From positions 1 to 44,411 of the forward strand of contig CABXXO010000004.1 in assembly GCA_902516235.1 (NCBI GenBank): a stretch of DNA of 44,411 nt, written 5' to 3'. Numbering within the stretch: the first letter of the stretch is position 1; every line of letters starts with the position of its first letter. Below, in pieces: positions 1-10,021 of this stretch. The notes beneath the pieces are model-generated. The model saw only the letters and a list, made by a program, of their open reading frames with translations. It had not been told where the DNA came from and searched no databases. The position numbers and the translations under genes are program-made. This DNA comes from an uncultured Alphaproteobacteria bacterium (GTDB taxonomy: Bacteria > Pseudomonadota > Alphaproteobacteria > HIMB59).

Positions 1-845
1 CTAAGAATGAGGATCCTGAAAGCTTGGGTTATAAAATGTTAGGTTATAAAGTATTTAAAACTAAACAAACAAATAATATTAATTATTTAGAGAATGTATT
101 AAGTCTAAGTAATTTATCCTCATATTCTCAAGATCCTTTTACAACTAATTTAAATAAAATAGATTTCAATTTAAAAAAGGGACAAATTTTTGGTATTGCT
201 GGAGTTGCAGGTAATGGCCAAAAAGAGTTAATGGAAATTTTGTTAAATGAGAATGATTTTGAGTTTAACGGAGATATAATTTTTAAAAATATTAACATCA
301 ATAAATTATCTACATTTCAAAGAAAATCTTTATCTATTTCTTATGTGACTGAGCAGAGATTGGGTCATAGCGCAGTTCCTGAAATGTCTTTAAGTGAAAA
401 CATTTTACTTAGTATGAATCATAAAAGTTACTTTAAAAAAGGAGATTTCATTAATTTTGATAGAATTAATTCTTACGCTAATGAAGTCATCAAAAATTTC
501 AATATTGATACTCCCTCATTTAATGTCAAAGCTGGTAAGTTATCAGGTGGCAATCTTCAAAAATTTATAATTGGAAGAGAAATCATGTCTAATCCTGAAT
601 TATTAATTTTATCTCAACCCACATGGGGTATAGATGCAGGTTCTGAGGCTTTTATTAAAAAGTCATTAATAGAATTATCACAGAAAGGTGTGTCAATAAT
701 CATTATTTCCCATGACTTGGATGAACTCCTTGAAGTTTGTCATAGTATTTCTGTTTTATATGAGGGTTCACTATCAAAATCTTTAAATGTTGAGAACATA
801 GATATCACCAAATTAGGTAAGTATATGGGGGGTCTATTTGATTAG
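1..845 (+). CDS. ABC transporter ATP-binding protein, BMP/nucleoside type, C-terminal ATPase half (5' truncated by window)
   Basis: Frame is open to the window edge before the TTG at 24; second ABC domain with KLSGGNLQK signature and LLILSQPTWGID Walker B-like segment; followed by two permeases and a BMP-type binding protein. Confidence 0.9.
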   Translation, partial: KNEDPESLGYKMLGYKVFKTKQTNNINYLENVLSLSNLSSYSQDPFTTNLNKIDFNLKKGQIFGIAGVAGNGQKELMEILLNENDFEFNGDIIFKNININKLSTFQRKSLSISYVTEQRLGHSAVPEMSLSENILLSMNHKSYFKKGDFINFDRINSYANEVIKNFNIDTPSFNVKAGKLSGGNLQKFIIGREIMSNPELLILSQPTWGIDAGSEAFIKKSLIELSQKGVSIIIISHDLDELLEVCHSISVLYEGSLSKSLNVENIDITKLGKYMGGLFD

Positions 846-1890
846 CATTAAATTAAGAGAGGAATATTCTAATTTAATATTTTATTTATCCCCATTAGTT
901 GCAGTTTTTTTAACATTATTTTTTGGGTCATTTATTTTTTTAATTTTAGATCTAAGTCCTATCGAGTCTTTTAAAATCTTTTTTATTAGCCCCATTTCAA
1001 ATTCTTACGGTATCTCAGAATTATTTGTCAAAGCTACTCCACTAGCTATCATCGCTCTTGGTTTATCTTATTGCTTTAAAAATAATATTTATAATATTGG
1101 AGCTGAGGGACAGTTAACAATGGGAGCTATCTTTGGAGGAGGTATTGGAATCCTGTTTAATGACTCTACAAGTATTTTCTTACTTCCTTTTATGATTTTA
1201 TTTGGAGCTATCGGAGGTGCCTTTTGGGCTACAATACCAGCTATCTTAAAAACAAAATTTAACACTAATGAGATTTTAACTAGTTTGATGCTGACTTATG
1301 TAGCACTTTTTATTCTCGATTATTTTGTTGTTGGCCCTTGGAAAGACCCAGCTGGATATGGTTTACCTAAATCAGTGCCATTCCCTGATGCTGGAAGACT
1401 ACCGGTGTTGTTTGATGGCCTTCGAATTCATATTGGTGTGTATTTCGCCTTAATAATATGTTTCATCTCTTATATTGTTTATAACAAAACTTTATTTGGC
1501 TTTAAATTAAGAGTTTCTGGTCTCAGTTCAAAAGCATCTCAATATGCAGGTTTTAAATATAAAAATTTAATTTTTTATACTTTCATAATAAGTGGTGCCT
1601 GTGCAGGATTAGCAGGGTTATTTGAAGTATCTGGACCAATAGGATTGTTATATAGAGATATTTCTCCGAACTATGGTTTTACTGCAATTATTGTTGCTTT
1701 TTTAGGAAGATTAAATCCTATTGGAATAATCTTATCATCATTGTTGATTGCTTTAACTTATTTGGGTGCCGAGGATGCCCAACTATTTTTAAAAATACCC
1801 TCAGCTGTAGGTTTTGTTTTTCAGGGCCTAGTTTTATTTTTTTTATTAGGCACTGACTTTCTTAACAAATATAAAGTATCTATATCATGA
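838..1890 (+). CDS. ABC transporter permease, BMP/nucleoside family
   Basis: Multi-TM protein with NIYNIGAEGQLTMGA motif typical of YufP/NupP-type permeases; overlaps the ATPase gene. Confidence 0.9.
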   Translation: MISIKLREEYSNLIFYLSPLVAVFLTLFFGSFIFLILDLSPIESFKIFFISPISNSYGISELFVKATPLAIIALGLSYCFKNNIYNIGAEGQLTMGAIFGGGIGILFNDSTSIFLLPFMILFGAIGGAFWATIPAILKTKFNTNEILTSLMLTYVALFILDYFVVGPWKDPAGYGLPKSVPFPDAGRLPVLFDGLRIHIGVYFALIICFISYIVYNKTLFGFKLRVSGLSSKASQYAGFKYKNLIFYTFIISGACAGLAGLFEVSGPIGLLYRDISPNYGFTAIIVAFLGRLNPIGIILSSLLIALTYLGAEDAQLFLKIPSAVGFVFQGLVLFFLLGTDFLNKYKVSIS

Positions 1891-2756
1891 ATACAGACTT
1901 AATTATCGGTATTTTGAATATAGTTTTAATATCAACTACACCCCTTGTATTTGCTGGTATTGGAGAATTAGTTACTGAAAAAAGTGGAGTTCTCAATCTT
2001 GGACTTGAAGGATTAATGTTAGTAGGTGCTGTAACAGGTTTTATAACTTTAGTTTTAACGGGTAATTATTTTTATTCTTTATTTTTTTCTATTATATCCG
2101 GTGTAATTCTTTCAGGAATATTTGCCTTTCTAGTTCTGAATTTAATGACTAATCAAATAGCCACTGGATTAGCCTTAACAATATTTGGTATCGGTTTAAG
2201 TGCAATGCTTGGAAAAAAATTTAGTGGAACTCCTATTGAAGGATTAAACCCATATTTCTTTATATTAATTTCATTCTTATTGGTATTTCTGGTGAGTTAT
2301 TTTTTATCTAAAACTAAATCGGGTCTAATTATCAGAGCAGTTGGAGAAAACCATAATTCTGCCTATGCTCTTGGTTATAATGTTATAAAAACCAGATACA
2401 TGACCATCATATTTGGAGGAGTAATGAGCTCTATAGCAGGTTTCTATATTTCTATTTGTTATGCTCCAATGTGGCAAGAGGGAATGACAGCTGGCAGGGG
2501 ATGGATTGCTTTAGCATTGGTGGTTTTTGCCACCTGGAAACCTTGGAGGCTTTTAGTTGGTGCCTATATTTTTGGTGGTGTAGCTATAATGCAAATGAAT
2601 CTTCAAGCAATTGGCGTAAAATTACCTGGGCAATTTTTTAATATGATGCCATATTTAGCAACAATTATTGTATTAGTTTTTATATCTTCTAATAAATTAA
2701 GACTTAAATTGAGTGCCCCAGCTTCTTTAAATATATCCTTTGAAAAAAATCAATAG
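1887..2756 (+). CDS. ABC transporter permease, BMP/nucleoside family
   Basis: Multi-TM; SGVLNLGLEGLMLVGA motif typical of YufQ/NupQ-type permeases; overlaps the preceding gene by 4 bp. Confidence 0.9.
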   Translation: MNTDLIIGILNIVLISTTPLVFAGIGELVTEKSGVLNLGLEGLMLVGAVTGFITLVLTGNYFYSLFFSIISGVILSGIFAFLVLNLMTNQIATGLALTIFGIGLSAMLGKKFSGTPIEGLNPYFFILISFLLVFLVSYFLSKTKSGLIIRAVGENHNSAYALGYNVIKTRYMTIIFGGVMSSIAGFYISICYAPMWQEGMTAGRGWIALALVVFATWKPWRLLVGAYIFGGVAIMQMNLQAIGVKLPGQFFNMMPYLATIIVLVFISSNKLRLKLSAPASLNISFEKNQ

Positions 2757-2909
2757 GTTATCCACTAATTTTTTTTCATATGGAGGGCATCTATTACTTT
2801 TTTTGTTATAAATTTATTACATATTTATTATTAACTAGATTCATTATTTTTTAATAAAAATAGTTTTATAATAAATTTAATAAATTTTTTAAAAGATAGG
2901 ATTTTTAAT

Positions 2910-3980
2910 ATGATAAGAAAAATACTAACTATTTTCTCATTTTTCACCATAATTTCTGTATCTGCTCTTTACGCTGATCAAAAGAAAATTGGTTTTATAT
3001 ACATAGGCCCTCCGGGAGATCATGGATGGACTTATATGCATGATCAAGGCAGAATTTATATGGAAAATGCTTTAGGAGACTCTATTTCAACAACTTATAT
3101 AGAAAATGTCCCTGAAAACGCTGATGCTGTTAGAGCAATTAGAAAACTTGCTGCTTCTGGTCATGACTTAATTTTTACTACTTCATTCAACTACATGGAC
3201 CAAACTCTAGAAGTAGCAAAAGAATTTCCCGATGTAAAGTTTGAACATGCTACTGGGTTTAAGAGAATGGATAATGTTTCAACATATTCTGCTAGATTTT
3301 ATGAGGGCAGAACTATTATTGGGCACATTGCGGGTAAAATGACTAAGACAAATACAATAGGTTACATAGTTTCATTCCCAATACCTGAAGTAATAAGAGG
3401 TATTAACGCTTTTTACCTAGCTGCTGCTAAAGTAAACCCAGATGTTAAGATTAAAATTATCTGGAATTACTCTTGGTATGATCCTGGAAAAGAGGCTGAT
3501 GCTGCTAATACATTAATTAATCAAGGCGCAGACATAATTGTACAGCACACGGACTCGTATGCTCCTTGCCAAGCTGCTGAAAAAGCTGGGGTACTTGCTT
3601 TCGGTCAAGCTTCAAATCAAGAAGCATTCTGTCCAAATGCCCATATGACTTCAATCGAAGATATTTGGGGGCCTTATTATGCTGCAAAGGCTCAAGCTGT
3701 TGTTGATGGTACATGGGGTTCCGAGGACACATGGCAAGGTTTTAAAGATGGCATGGTAGAAATGTCACCATATAACACAAAACTTTTACCTTTAGATATA
3801 ATTTTAGAAGCAAAAAATATGGAGACTGCAATTGAGAATGGAACACTTCATTCCTTTGAAGGCCCAATATATAATCAAGCTGGAGAGCTAGTTGTTAAAG
3901 AAGGCGAAGTTGCTGATGACGGAATGCTCGCTGGAATGATGTTCTATGTTCAGGGTATCGATGGAGAGGTACCTCAATAA
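2910..3980 (+). CDS. BMP family ABC transporter substrate-binding protein
   Basis: N-terminal signal peptide; KKIGFIYIGPPGDHGWTYMHDQGR start typical of the BMP/Med family; adjacent transporter genes. Confidence 0.92.
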   Translation: MIRKILTIFSFFTIISVSALYADQKKIGFIYIGPPGDHGWTYMHDQGRIYMENALGDSISTTYIENVPENADAVRAIRKLAASGHDLIFTTSFNYMDQTLEVAKEFPDVKFEHATGFKRMDNVSTYSARFYEGRTIIGHIAGKMTKTNTIGYIVSFPIPEVIRGINAFYLAAAKVNPDVKIKIIWNYSWYDPGKEADAANTLINQGADIIVQHTDSYAPCQAAEKAGVLAFGQASNQEAFCPNAHMTSIEDIWGPYYAAKAQAVVDGTWGSEDTWQGFKDGMVEMSPYNTKLLPLDIILEAKNMETAIENGTLHSFEGPIYNQAGELVVKEGEVADDGMLAGMMFYVQGIDGEVPQ

Positions 3981-4000
3981 ATACGAAACTAGACATTTAA

Positions 4001-4426
4001 TTAATCCTGTTCCCAAGGAAAAACAAGCCAGTCTTTATCACTAAAATCATAAAGATGAAGATCGGCTTGTTTTTTTCCTGAGGTTTTCGCATACAAAACT
4101 ACAAACTTTGAATTTGGCATCATTTCTTTGACAATTTTAGCTGTATCACCGCTATCTACTAAATCATCAATAACAACCAATTTTTTTTCAGATTTTATTC
4201 TTTTAAAAATTTTTATATCTGAGTTTTTTTTTCTATCTGCATAAGTTTTAAGAGCAATAACATCAATATCCTGTATACCAAGATAATTGGCTATTACAGA
4301 ACCTGGAATAAGTCCACCTCTAGAAATTAAAATAAGTTTTTGGGGTTTATATTTTTTTTTTATCATTTTAGCTAATTTTATACAATCTGTGTGTATATCG
4401 TGATAGCTTAAATAAACTTGTTTCAT
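4001..4426 (-). CDS. gpt: Purine (xanthine/guanine-type) phosphoribosyltransferase
   Basis: PRPP-binding loop LVVIDDLVDSGDTAK; ISRGGLIPG; Gpt-like length. Confidence 0.75.
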   Translation of the reverse strand: MKQVYLSYHDIHTDCIKLAKMIKKKYKPQKLILISRGGLIPGSVIANYLGIQDIDVIALKTYADRKKNSDIKIFKRIKSEKKLVVIDDLVDSGDTAKIVKEMMPNSKFVVLYAKTSGKKQADLHLYDFSDKDWLVFPWEQD

Positions 4427-4449
4427 TCAAGGATTATAATAAAAAATAA

Positions 4450-5280
4450 ATGAAAAGCAATTTAGCTGTACTAAGCTCAGATCAAAAATCAATTGATTTC
4501 ATAAAAAAAAATAAATTATCTAACAAACTAAATCTATACGCCAATAGTTCAAGAAACACTGAGGTTGCTCAAGCATTTTGTAAGTCTTACAAATTTAATA
4601 AATATTATGGCTCGTATGAAGATCTCATCTACGACAAAGAAGTAGATTTTATTTTAAATTTTTTACCCTCGGGCATTAAGTTTGAATATATTTATCTTTG
4701 TTTGAAAAATAATATTAAAGTTATAACTGATTACCCAATTATTAGTAATTCAAATGATTTGGAGCATTTCAATGAATTAGTTGACTCTAAATTAATTAAT
4801 AATCTTTTTTTAATTGATGAAATTAATTTGAAAAATCTTTATGAAGAGTCAATTAATAAAAAAATCATTACTTATACAAAAAATTTCCAATATTCTAATG
4901 ATTTTGAAAATACTCTAGATATTAAAGATGTCTTGTTTGATCTGTGCCCAGATCTCTTTTATTTAATTTATAAGTATCGTAATAAAAAAATTTCTATTCA
5001 TATTAAAGATAAAAGTATTGATAAAATAACTAATAAAATAATCTATTTTAAATGTGAGATTGAGATAAATAAGCAATTAAAAATTAAAATTATGTTAAAA
5101 AGTAATAGTTTTAATACTGACTCAACAATTAAATCAAAACAAGAGATATTTGAGACGAATAAAACCCTATATAACTCTTTAGATCTAAATTATTTTGTAA
5201 ATTCAAAGAATTCTTTTGAAAACTTATCTATTTTTACATATTATCCCTACAAATTATTTCAAGAGGTTCTTTATGAGTGA
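4450..5280 (+). CDS. Degenerate Gfo/Idh/MocA-like oxidoreductase-fold protein
   Basis: N-terminal pattern SRNTEVAQAFCKSYKFNKYYGSYEDLIYDKEVDFILNFLP...IKVITDYP follows the Gfo/Idh/MocA NAD domain, but canonical EKP is DYP and the glycine-rich loop is absent. Confidence 0.6.
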   Translation: MKSNLAVLSSDQKSIDFIKKNKLSNKLNLYANSSRNTEVAQAFCKSYKFNKYYGSYEDLIYDKEVDFILNFLPSGIKFEYIYLCLKNNIKVITDYPIISNSNDLEHFNELVDSKLINNLFLIDEINLKNLYEESINKKIITYTKNFQYSNDFENTLDIKDVLFDLCPDLFYLIYKYRNKKISIHIKDKSIDKITNKIIYFKCEIEINKQLKIKIMLKSNSFNTDSTIKSKQEIFETNKTLYNSLDLNYFVNSKNSFENLSIFTYYPYKLFQEVLYE

Positions 5281-5575
5281 AAATATTACATTCTCAGTAT
5301 CAGGTTCTGAGACTTACTACCACAAAGATTGGCTTAAAACCAAAGGCTTTAAATGGGCCGCATCAACTAAAAAATGGGAAAAATTAAATATATTAGAAAT
5401 TGAAGCCGACCAGCTATCAGAGTACTGCAGAGAGTTTGGACTTTATTATGAAAGGTCAGATAAGGGCATGCCTAAATTTGATTATGAAAGTTATTTATGG
5501 GATGGAAATGTTCCTGATAAATCAATTTGGTATGAAGATAAGAGCCTTCCTAATTCTACAAATAAAGATAACTAG
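5273..5575 (+). CDS. Small conserved-type hypothetical protein
   Basis: Preferred start is ATG at 5273 (MSENITFSVSG...), overlapping the upstream stop region; the ORF track start at 5216 lies inside the upstream gene. Confidence 0.6.
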   Translation: MSENITFSVSGSETYYHKDWLKTKGFKWAASTKKWEKLNILEIEADQLSEYCREFGLYYERSDKGMPKFDYESYLWDGNVPDKSIWYEDKSLPNSTNKDN

Positions 5576-5661
5576 TGTATCAAAACTGAAAATATTCCAT
5601 AAAAAAAGAATATTAGCGCTATCATTGAAGCAAAATAATAAGGTATTTTTTTCCTATTCAT
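5572..5661 (-). CDS. Possible 29-aa single-TM microprotein MNRKKIPYYFASMIALIFFFYGIFSVLIH
   Basis: Complete ATG-to-TAG ORF filling the gap between 5575 and 5664; positive N-terminus followed by a hydrophobic helix; below the ORF-track cutoff. Confidence 0.35.
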   Translation of the reverse strand: MNRKKIPYYFASMIALIFFFYGIFSVLIH

Positions 5662-5663
5662 AA

Positions 5664-6806
5664 ATGAAACCATTATTACCAAATACTTATATACTTAACA
5701 ATAAGTATCTACAGTCAATTATATCTCCGAGCACAGATATAATTGATTACAATTTTACTTCTGAACAAGTACATAAACTAAATCTTTTACAAATACTAAG
5801 ACCTGATATTTATTTTAATAAAAATCTTTCTGAAGAAGAATTTTTTGACTTATCAAAGAAATACTATCAAAAACTTATCGATGAAGAAATTATTTATAAA
5901 TCAGAAAAAGAATATTTTTTATATAGGATTGACTCTGAAAATCATTCTCAGACGGGCTTAATTTCTTTATTAAATATACAAGATTATATTAATAGAAATA
6001 TTAAGCCTCACGAAAAGATTTTAGTGAGTAAAGGAAAAGAAAGAGCTGATCAATTATCTAAAGTTAAATTCCAGTTAAGTCCTATTTATCTTTTTTATGA
6101 CGATGAAAGTATTGATTTAAACCTTGATATTCATCACGATAAAAAACCAATCATAAAGTTTAAATCGGGTAAGTATACTCACTCTATATATAAAACTAAC
6201 ACTGATTTTAGTGGAATAAATTTTAAGGAGCTTTTTGTTGCAGATGGCCATCATAGGATTGAAGGATTTGCACAATTAGATGTTGATAAAGATACCAAGT
6301 TTTTATCTATAGTTTTCCCAAAATCTAAGTGCTTAAACTTATCCTATAATAGAAGCATTAAGTTTCCTAAAGATTATAAAAAAGATTCGTTTTTGACTCA
6401 TTTAAAAAAATATTTTCATTTTGAGGAGCTAAAGTATCACGAGAAGATAGAACGTTTTTTTGTAATCTACTTCGAAGGTAAATTTTTTAAAATTGATTTG
6501 AAAGATGAATACTCTACAAATGGTGCAGATTGCATTGATTTTGGAGAGTTTGTCTTAAAAGAAATATTAAATATTTATGATGAGACTAATGATGAGAGGG
6601 TAGAATTCGTCCCACCCACACTAGGGACTGATTATTTGATTAATCAAGTTGATACAGGTATAACAGATCTATCAACATTGATGAGACCAGTTAGTATGGA
6701 TTTAGTTATAGATTATTCAAAAAATTTGAAATTTATGCCACCAAAAGCTACTTGGTTTGAGCCAAAGCCACTAGATGGCCTATTTTTTTATAAAATTATT
6801 GAATAA
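5664..6806 (+). CDS. DUF1015 family protein
   Basis: FVADGHHRIEGFA motif and overall layout; located immediately upstream of serC. Confidence 0.8.
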   Translation: MKPLLPNTYILNNKYLQSIISPSTDIIDYNFTSEQVHKLNLLQILRPDIYFNKNLSEEEFFDLSKKYYQKLIDEEIIYKSEKEYFLYRIDSENHSQTGLISLLNIQDYINRNIKPHEKILVSKGKERADQLSKVKFQLSPIYLFYDDESIDLNLDIHHDKKPIIKFKSGKYTHSIYKTNTDFSGINFKELFVADGHHRIEGFAQLDVDKDTKFLSIVFPKSKCLNLSYNRSIKFPKDYKKDSFLTHLKKYFHFEELKYHEKIERFFVIYFEGKFFKIDLKDEYSTNGADCIDFGEFVLKEILNIYDETNDERVEFVPPTLGTDYLINQVDTGITDLSTLMRPVSMDLVIDYSKNLKFMPPKATWFEPKPLDGLFFYKIIE

Positions 6807-6835
6807 ATTTTTAAAACTGAGGAGTAATATAAACA

Positions 6836-7996
6836 ATGCAAAAACCCACTATTAAACCAAATCATCCATTTTTTTCATCAGGACCTTGCTCTAAAAGACC
6901 TGGTTGGAAATTAGATGCATTAAGTGATGCGGTATTAGGGAGATCCCATAGAGCTAAAAGTGGTAAAGCAAAATTAAATGAAGTTATAGTTAAATCAAAA
7001 GAGGTACTCGAATTACCTGACGATTATTTAGTAGGTATTGTACCTGCATCAGATACTGGGGCTATAGAAATGGCTATGTGGAGTCTTTTAGGATTAAAAG
7101 GTGTTGAGGTTTGTGGTTGGGAAACCTTTGGATTGACTTGGGTAAAGGATATTACAAAACAGTTAAAACTAGGAAATGTCACTGTTCATAAAACTGATAA
7201 CTATGGTGAGCTTCCAGATTTAACTAAAGTAAATTTCAATAATGATGTTGTTTTTACTTGGAATGGCACAACCTCTGGTGTTTGTATACCTAATGCCGAT
7301 TGGATCCCAGACAACCGAGAGGGTCTATCAATTTGTGATGCAACTTCTGCTGTATTTGCAATGGATATGGATTTTAAAAAATTAGATGTTGTTACTTGGT
7401 CTTGGCAAAAAGTTTTAGGTGGAGAGGCTGCACATGGAATGATTGCCTTATCTCCAAAAGCTGTTGAAAGATTAGAGACTTATGAACCTTCCTGGCCAAT
7501 GCCAAAAATTTTTCAACTAGCTAAAAATAAAAAATTTGCTAAAGATATCTTTGAGGGTGCTACAATTAATACACCATCTTTACTTGCTGCTGAGGATGCT
7601 TTAGATGCTTTGGATTGGTGTATTGAAATAGGTGGTCAAAAAGAGCTGATATCACGATCAAAAAAAAATCTTCAAGTCATTAGAGATTGGATTGAACAAA
7701 GGGACTGGGTAGAGTTTTTGGCTGTTGATCCAAATACCTATTCTTCTACTAGCATATGCTTTAAGTTTACACATCCTGATTTTGTTGCTTTAGACAGTGA
7801 CAACCAAAAAAAATTAGTAAAAGAGGTTTGCTCGATATTAGAGGCAGAAGATGCTGGTTATGATATTAATGCTTATAAAGATGCACCAGCTGGTATTAGG
7901 ATTTGGGGAGGTGCAACCGTAGAAGCCTCTGATATTGAAAAAGTTTTACCATGGATTGAGTGGTCCTTTTTTGAAACAATGGAAAGGTATAAATAA
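6836..7996 (+). CDS. serC: Phosphoserine transaminase
   Basis: [16 protein letters not shown] start, [30 protein letters not shown] lysine region; followed by serA-like gene. Confidence 0.93.
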   Translation: MQKPTIKPNHPFFSSGPCSKRPGWKLDALSDAVLGRSHRAKSGKAKLNEVIVKSKEVLELPDDYLVGIVPASDTGAIEMAMWSLLGLKGVEVCGWETFGLTWVKDITKQLKLGNVTVHKTDNYGELPDLTKVNFNNDVVFTWNGTTSGVCIPNADWIPDNREGLSICDATSAVFAMDMDFKKLDVVTWSWQKVLGGEAAHGMIALSPKAVERLETYEPSWPMPKIFQLAKNKKFAKDIFEGATINTPSLLAAEDALDALDWCIEIGGQKELISRSKKNLQVIRDWIEQRDWVEFLAVDPNTYSSTSICFKFTHPDFVALDSDNQKKLVKEVCSILEAEDAGYDINAYKDAPAGIRIWGGATVEASDIEKVLPWIEWSFFETMERYK

Positions 7997-8937
7997 TGAA
8001 GATTTTAATTTCTGATAAAATGAGCGATAAGGTTGAAGACGTTCTTCAATCTAAACAAATTGATTACGACATTAAGACTGGAATGTCTCCAGAGGAACTC
8101 AAAGAAGTAATTGATCAATATGATGGTATTTTAATCAGATCTGCCACTAAACTAACGTCTGATATACTTTCAGACTGCAAAAACCTTAAAGTTATAGGAA
8201 GAGCAGGGGTAGGTGTTGATAACGTTGATCTAGATCAAGCAACAAAAAATAAAATTTTAGTAATGAACACTCCCTTAGGAAATCTTGAAGCAACTGCAGA
8301 GTTAAGTGTGGGTTTAATGTTTTCACTTTTGAGAAATATACACTTAGCTAATGACTCGACTCATCAAGGAAAATGGGAAAAACCAAAGTTTATTGGGACT
8401 GAATTAAAAGGAAAAACACTAGGAATAGTTGGTTATGGTAATATTGGCCAAAGAGTTGCTGAAATTTGCTCAACAATTGGAATGAACATTATTACTAACT
8501 CTAAATCAGCTAGTGATGAAGATCTATCTAGATTTAAAGCAAAAAAAGTTTCAACTGAACAGTTAATAAAAGAAGCTGATATTGTTTCAATTCATACAAA
8601 ATTAAATGACGAAACCAAATATATGTTTAATAAAGAAACCCTTTCTACCATGAAACCTACATCAGTAATTATAAATTGTGCAAGGGGTGGTTTAATCAAT
8701 GAAGCGGATTTAAAAGACGCTTTAAACAATGGAGTTATAGCAGGAGCAGCTATCGACGTTTATGAAAATGAACCTGCAACAGATAACGTTATGTTTGGAG
8801 CTAAAAATTTACTTTTAACACCACATTTAGGTGCCTCTTCAAAAGAAGCGCAATCTAATGTTGCCATTGACGTAGCAAACCAAGTTGCTGATTTCTTAAA
8901 AGACAATAAAATAGTTAATAACGTTAACTCTTTTTAA
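7996..8937 (+). CDS. serA: D-3-phosphoglycerate dehydrogenase (short form)
   Basis: 2-hydroxyacid dehydrogenase motifs IGRAGVGVDNVD, GIVGYGNIGQRVA, INCARGGLINEADL; adjacent to serC. Confidence 0.88.
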   Translation: MKILISDKMSDKVEDVLQSKQIDYDIKTGMSPEELKEVIDQYDGILIRSATKLTSDILSDCKNLKVIGRAGVGVDNVDLDQATKNKILVMNTPLGNLEATAELSVGLMFSLLRNIHLANDSTHQGKWEKPKFIGTELKGKTLGIVGYGNIGQRVAEICSTIGMNIITNSKSASDEDLSRFKAKKVSTEQLIKEADIVSIHTKLNDETKYMFNKETLSTMKPTSVIINCARGGLINEADLKDALNNGVIAGAAIDVYENEPATDNVMFGAKNLLLTPHLGASSKEAQSNVAIDVANQVADFLKDNKIVNNVNSF

Positions 8938-9499
8938 ATTTTTTTAAATATTCATATATCGAAACTTTTGTGAGCACGTTTTGAATTGTTTTACTTTCAT
9001 TAATTTTTTTTAATTGAGAAAGTGTTAGTTTAAAAATTTTTATTTCTTCATTTTCATTCTTATTGTATAGCGATTTAAATTCAATTTTTTCTACCTCGGC
9101 ATAGTAAACATGAACGATTTCATCAGAGTAACCTGGCACTGGACAATATGTAGTTAGTTTGACTATTTTTTTCGTTTTAACTCCAATTTCTTCTTTAATT
9201 TCTCTTTTTAAGGCTGTTGTTAAACTTTCACTCTTATCAACCAGACCACCAACAATTTCATATTTAAATTTTTTTCCTCTTACAAAGTAAAATGGTCTAA
9301 ATTGTTTTATTAAATAAAATTTTTTTTCATCTGGGCTAAAACATAATGCAAATACAACATCACCAATATTCAAAATTTCTCTATTAATTTTATAGGGTTT
9401 AATTTTTTTGTTATAGCTCTTGATTAAAAACTGGTATTTCCAAAAGCTAAAAAAACTTTTTGATAAAAGGGTTTTTTTTATTTTACTTACTTTTTGCAT
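8924..9499 (-). CDS. NUDIX hydrolase
   Basis: NUDIX box GGLVDKSESLTTALKREIKEEIGV. Confidence 0.9.
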   Translation of the reverse strand: MQKVSKIKKTLLSKSFFSFWKYQFLIKSYNKKIKPYKINREILNIGDVVFALCFSPDEKKFYLIKQFRPFYFVRGKKFKYEIVGGLVDKSESLTTALKREIKEEIGVKTKKIVKLTTYCPVPGYSDEIVHVYYAEVEKIEFKSLYNKNENEEIKIFKLTLSQLKKINESKTIQNVLTKVSIYEYLKKFKKS

Positions 9500-9551
9500 G
9501 TAATTTAACTGTTTGACTATTTATAAGACAAAAGTATATATATTCAATACT

Positions 9552-9628
<77 letters not shown>

Positions 9629-9639
9629 GTAAGTAAACT

Positions 9640-9948
9640 ATGAAAAAAGTTATAATTAAAAGACCTTCTAAAACAAATATGCAATCGGGTCTTAAAAAAA
9701 CTAAATTATGGATCATTGAATTTGACTTTGACCCTAGTCTTCAAAAAGATGTTTTAATGGGATGGAATAGTTCAAAAAACACAACTAAACAGCTAAAACT
9801 CAATTTTGATAACCTAGATGATGCTATCTTATGGTGTCAAAAGAACTCATATGAATATAGGGTTGTAGATCAAACTTATAAACAAGTAAAACCAAAGAGT
9901 TACGCGAGTAATTTCTCGAATAACAGAAAAACCTCCTGGACTCATTAA
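9640..9948 (+). CDS. NADH:ubiquinone oxidoreductase accessory subunit, NDUFS4-like (ETC complex I subunit region)
   Basis: VIIKRPSKTNMQSGLKKTKLWIIEF...MGWNSSKNT...LNFDNLDDAILWCQKNSYEYRV pattern. Confidence 0.85.
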   Translation: MKKVIIKRPSKTNMQSGLKKTKLWIIEFDFDPSLQKDVLMGWNSSKNTTKQLKLNFDNLDDAILWCQKNSYEYRVVDQTYKQVKPKSYASNFSNNRKTSWTH

Positions 9949-10021
9949 TAATTAAATATTCATTTTTCTGAATATAATACTATTATCACTGCATAATTAT
10001 TAATTAATAAGGGGGAAAGAA

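Noticed and set aside
3517-3732. 71-aa antisense ORF in the BMP binding-protein gene (similarly 2456-2641, 12371-12589, 13090-13317, 18038-18232, 20036-20242, 23222-23404, 24362-24655, 25267-25515, 30238-30420, 30707-30961, 31922-32134, 40775-40975, 43383-43589)
   Set aside because: Alternative-frame or antisense ORFs inside well-supported genes, with no signals of their own.
5400-5663. 87-aa plus ORF overlapping the 5273-5575 gene
   Set aside because: Out-of-frame overlap with a better-supported ORF; no protein-like features.
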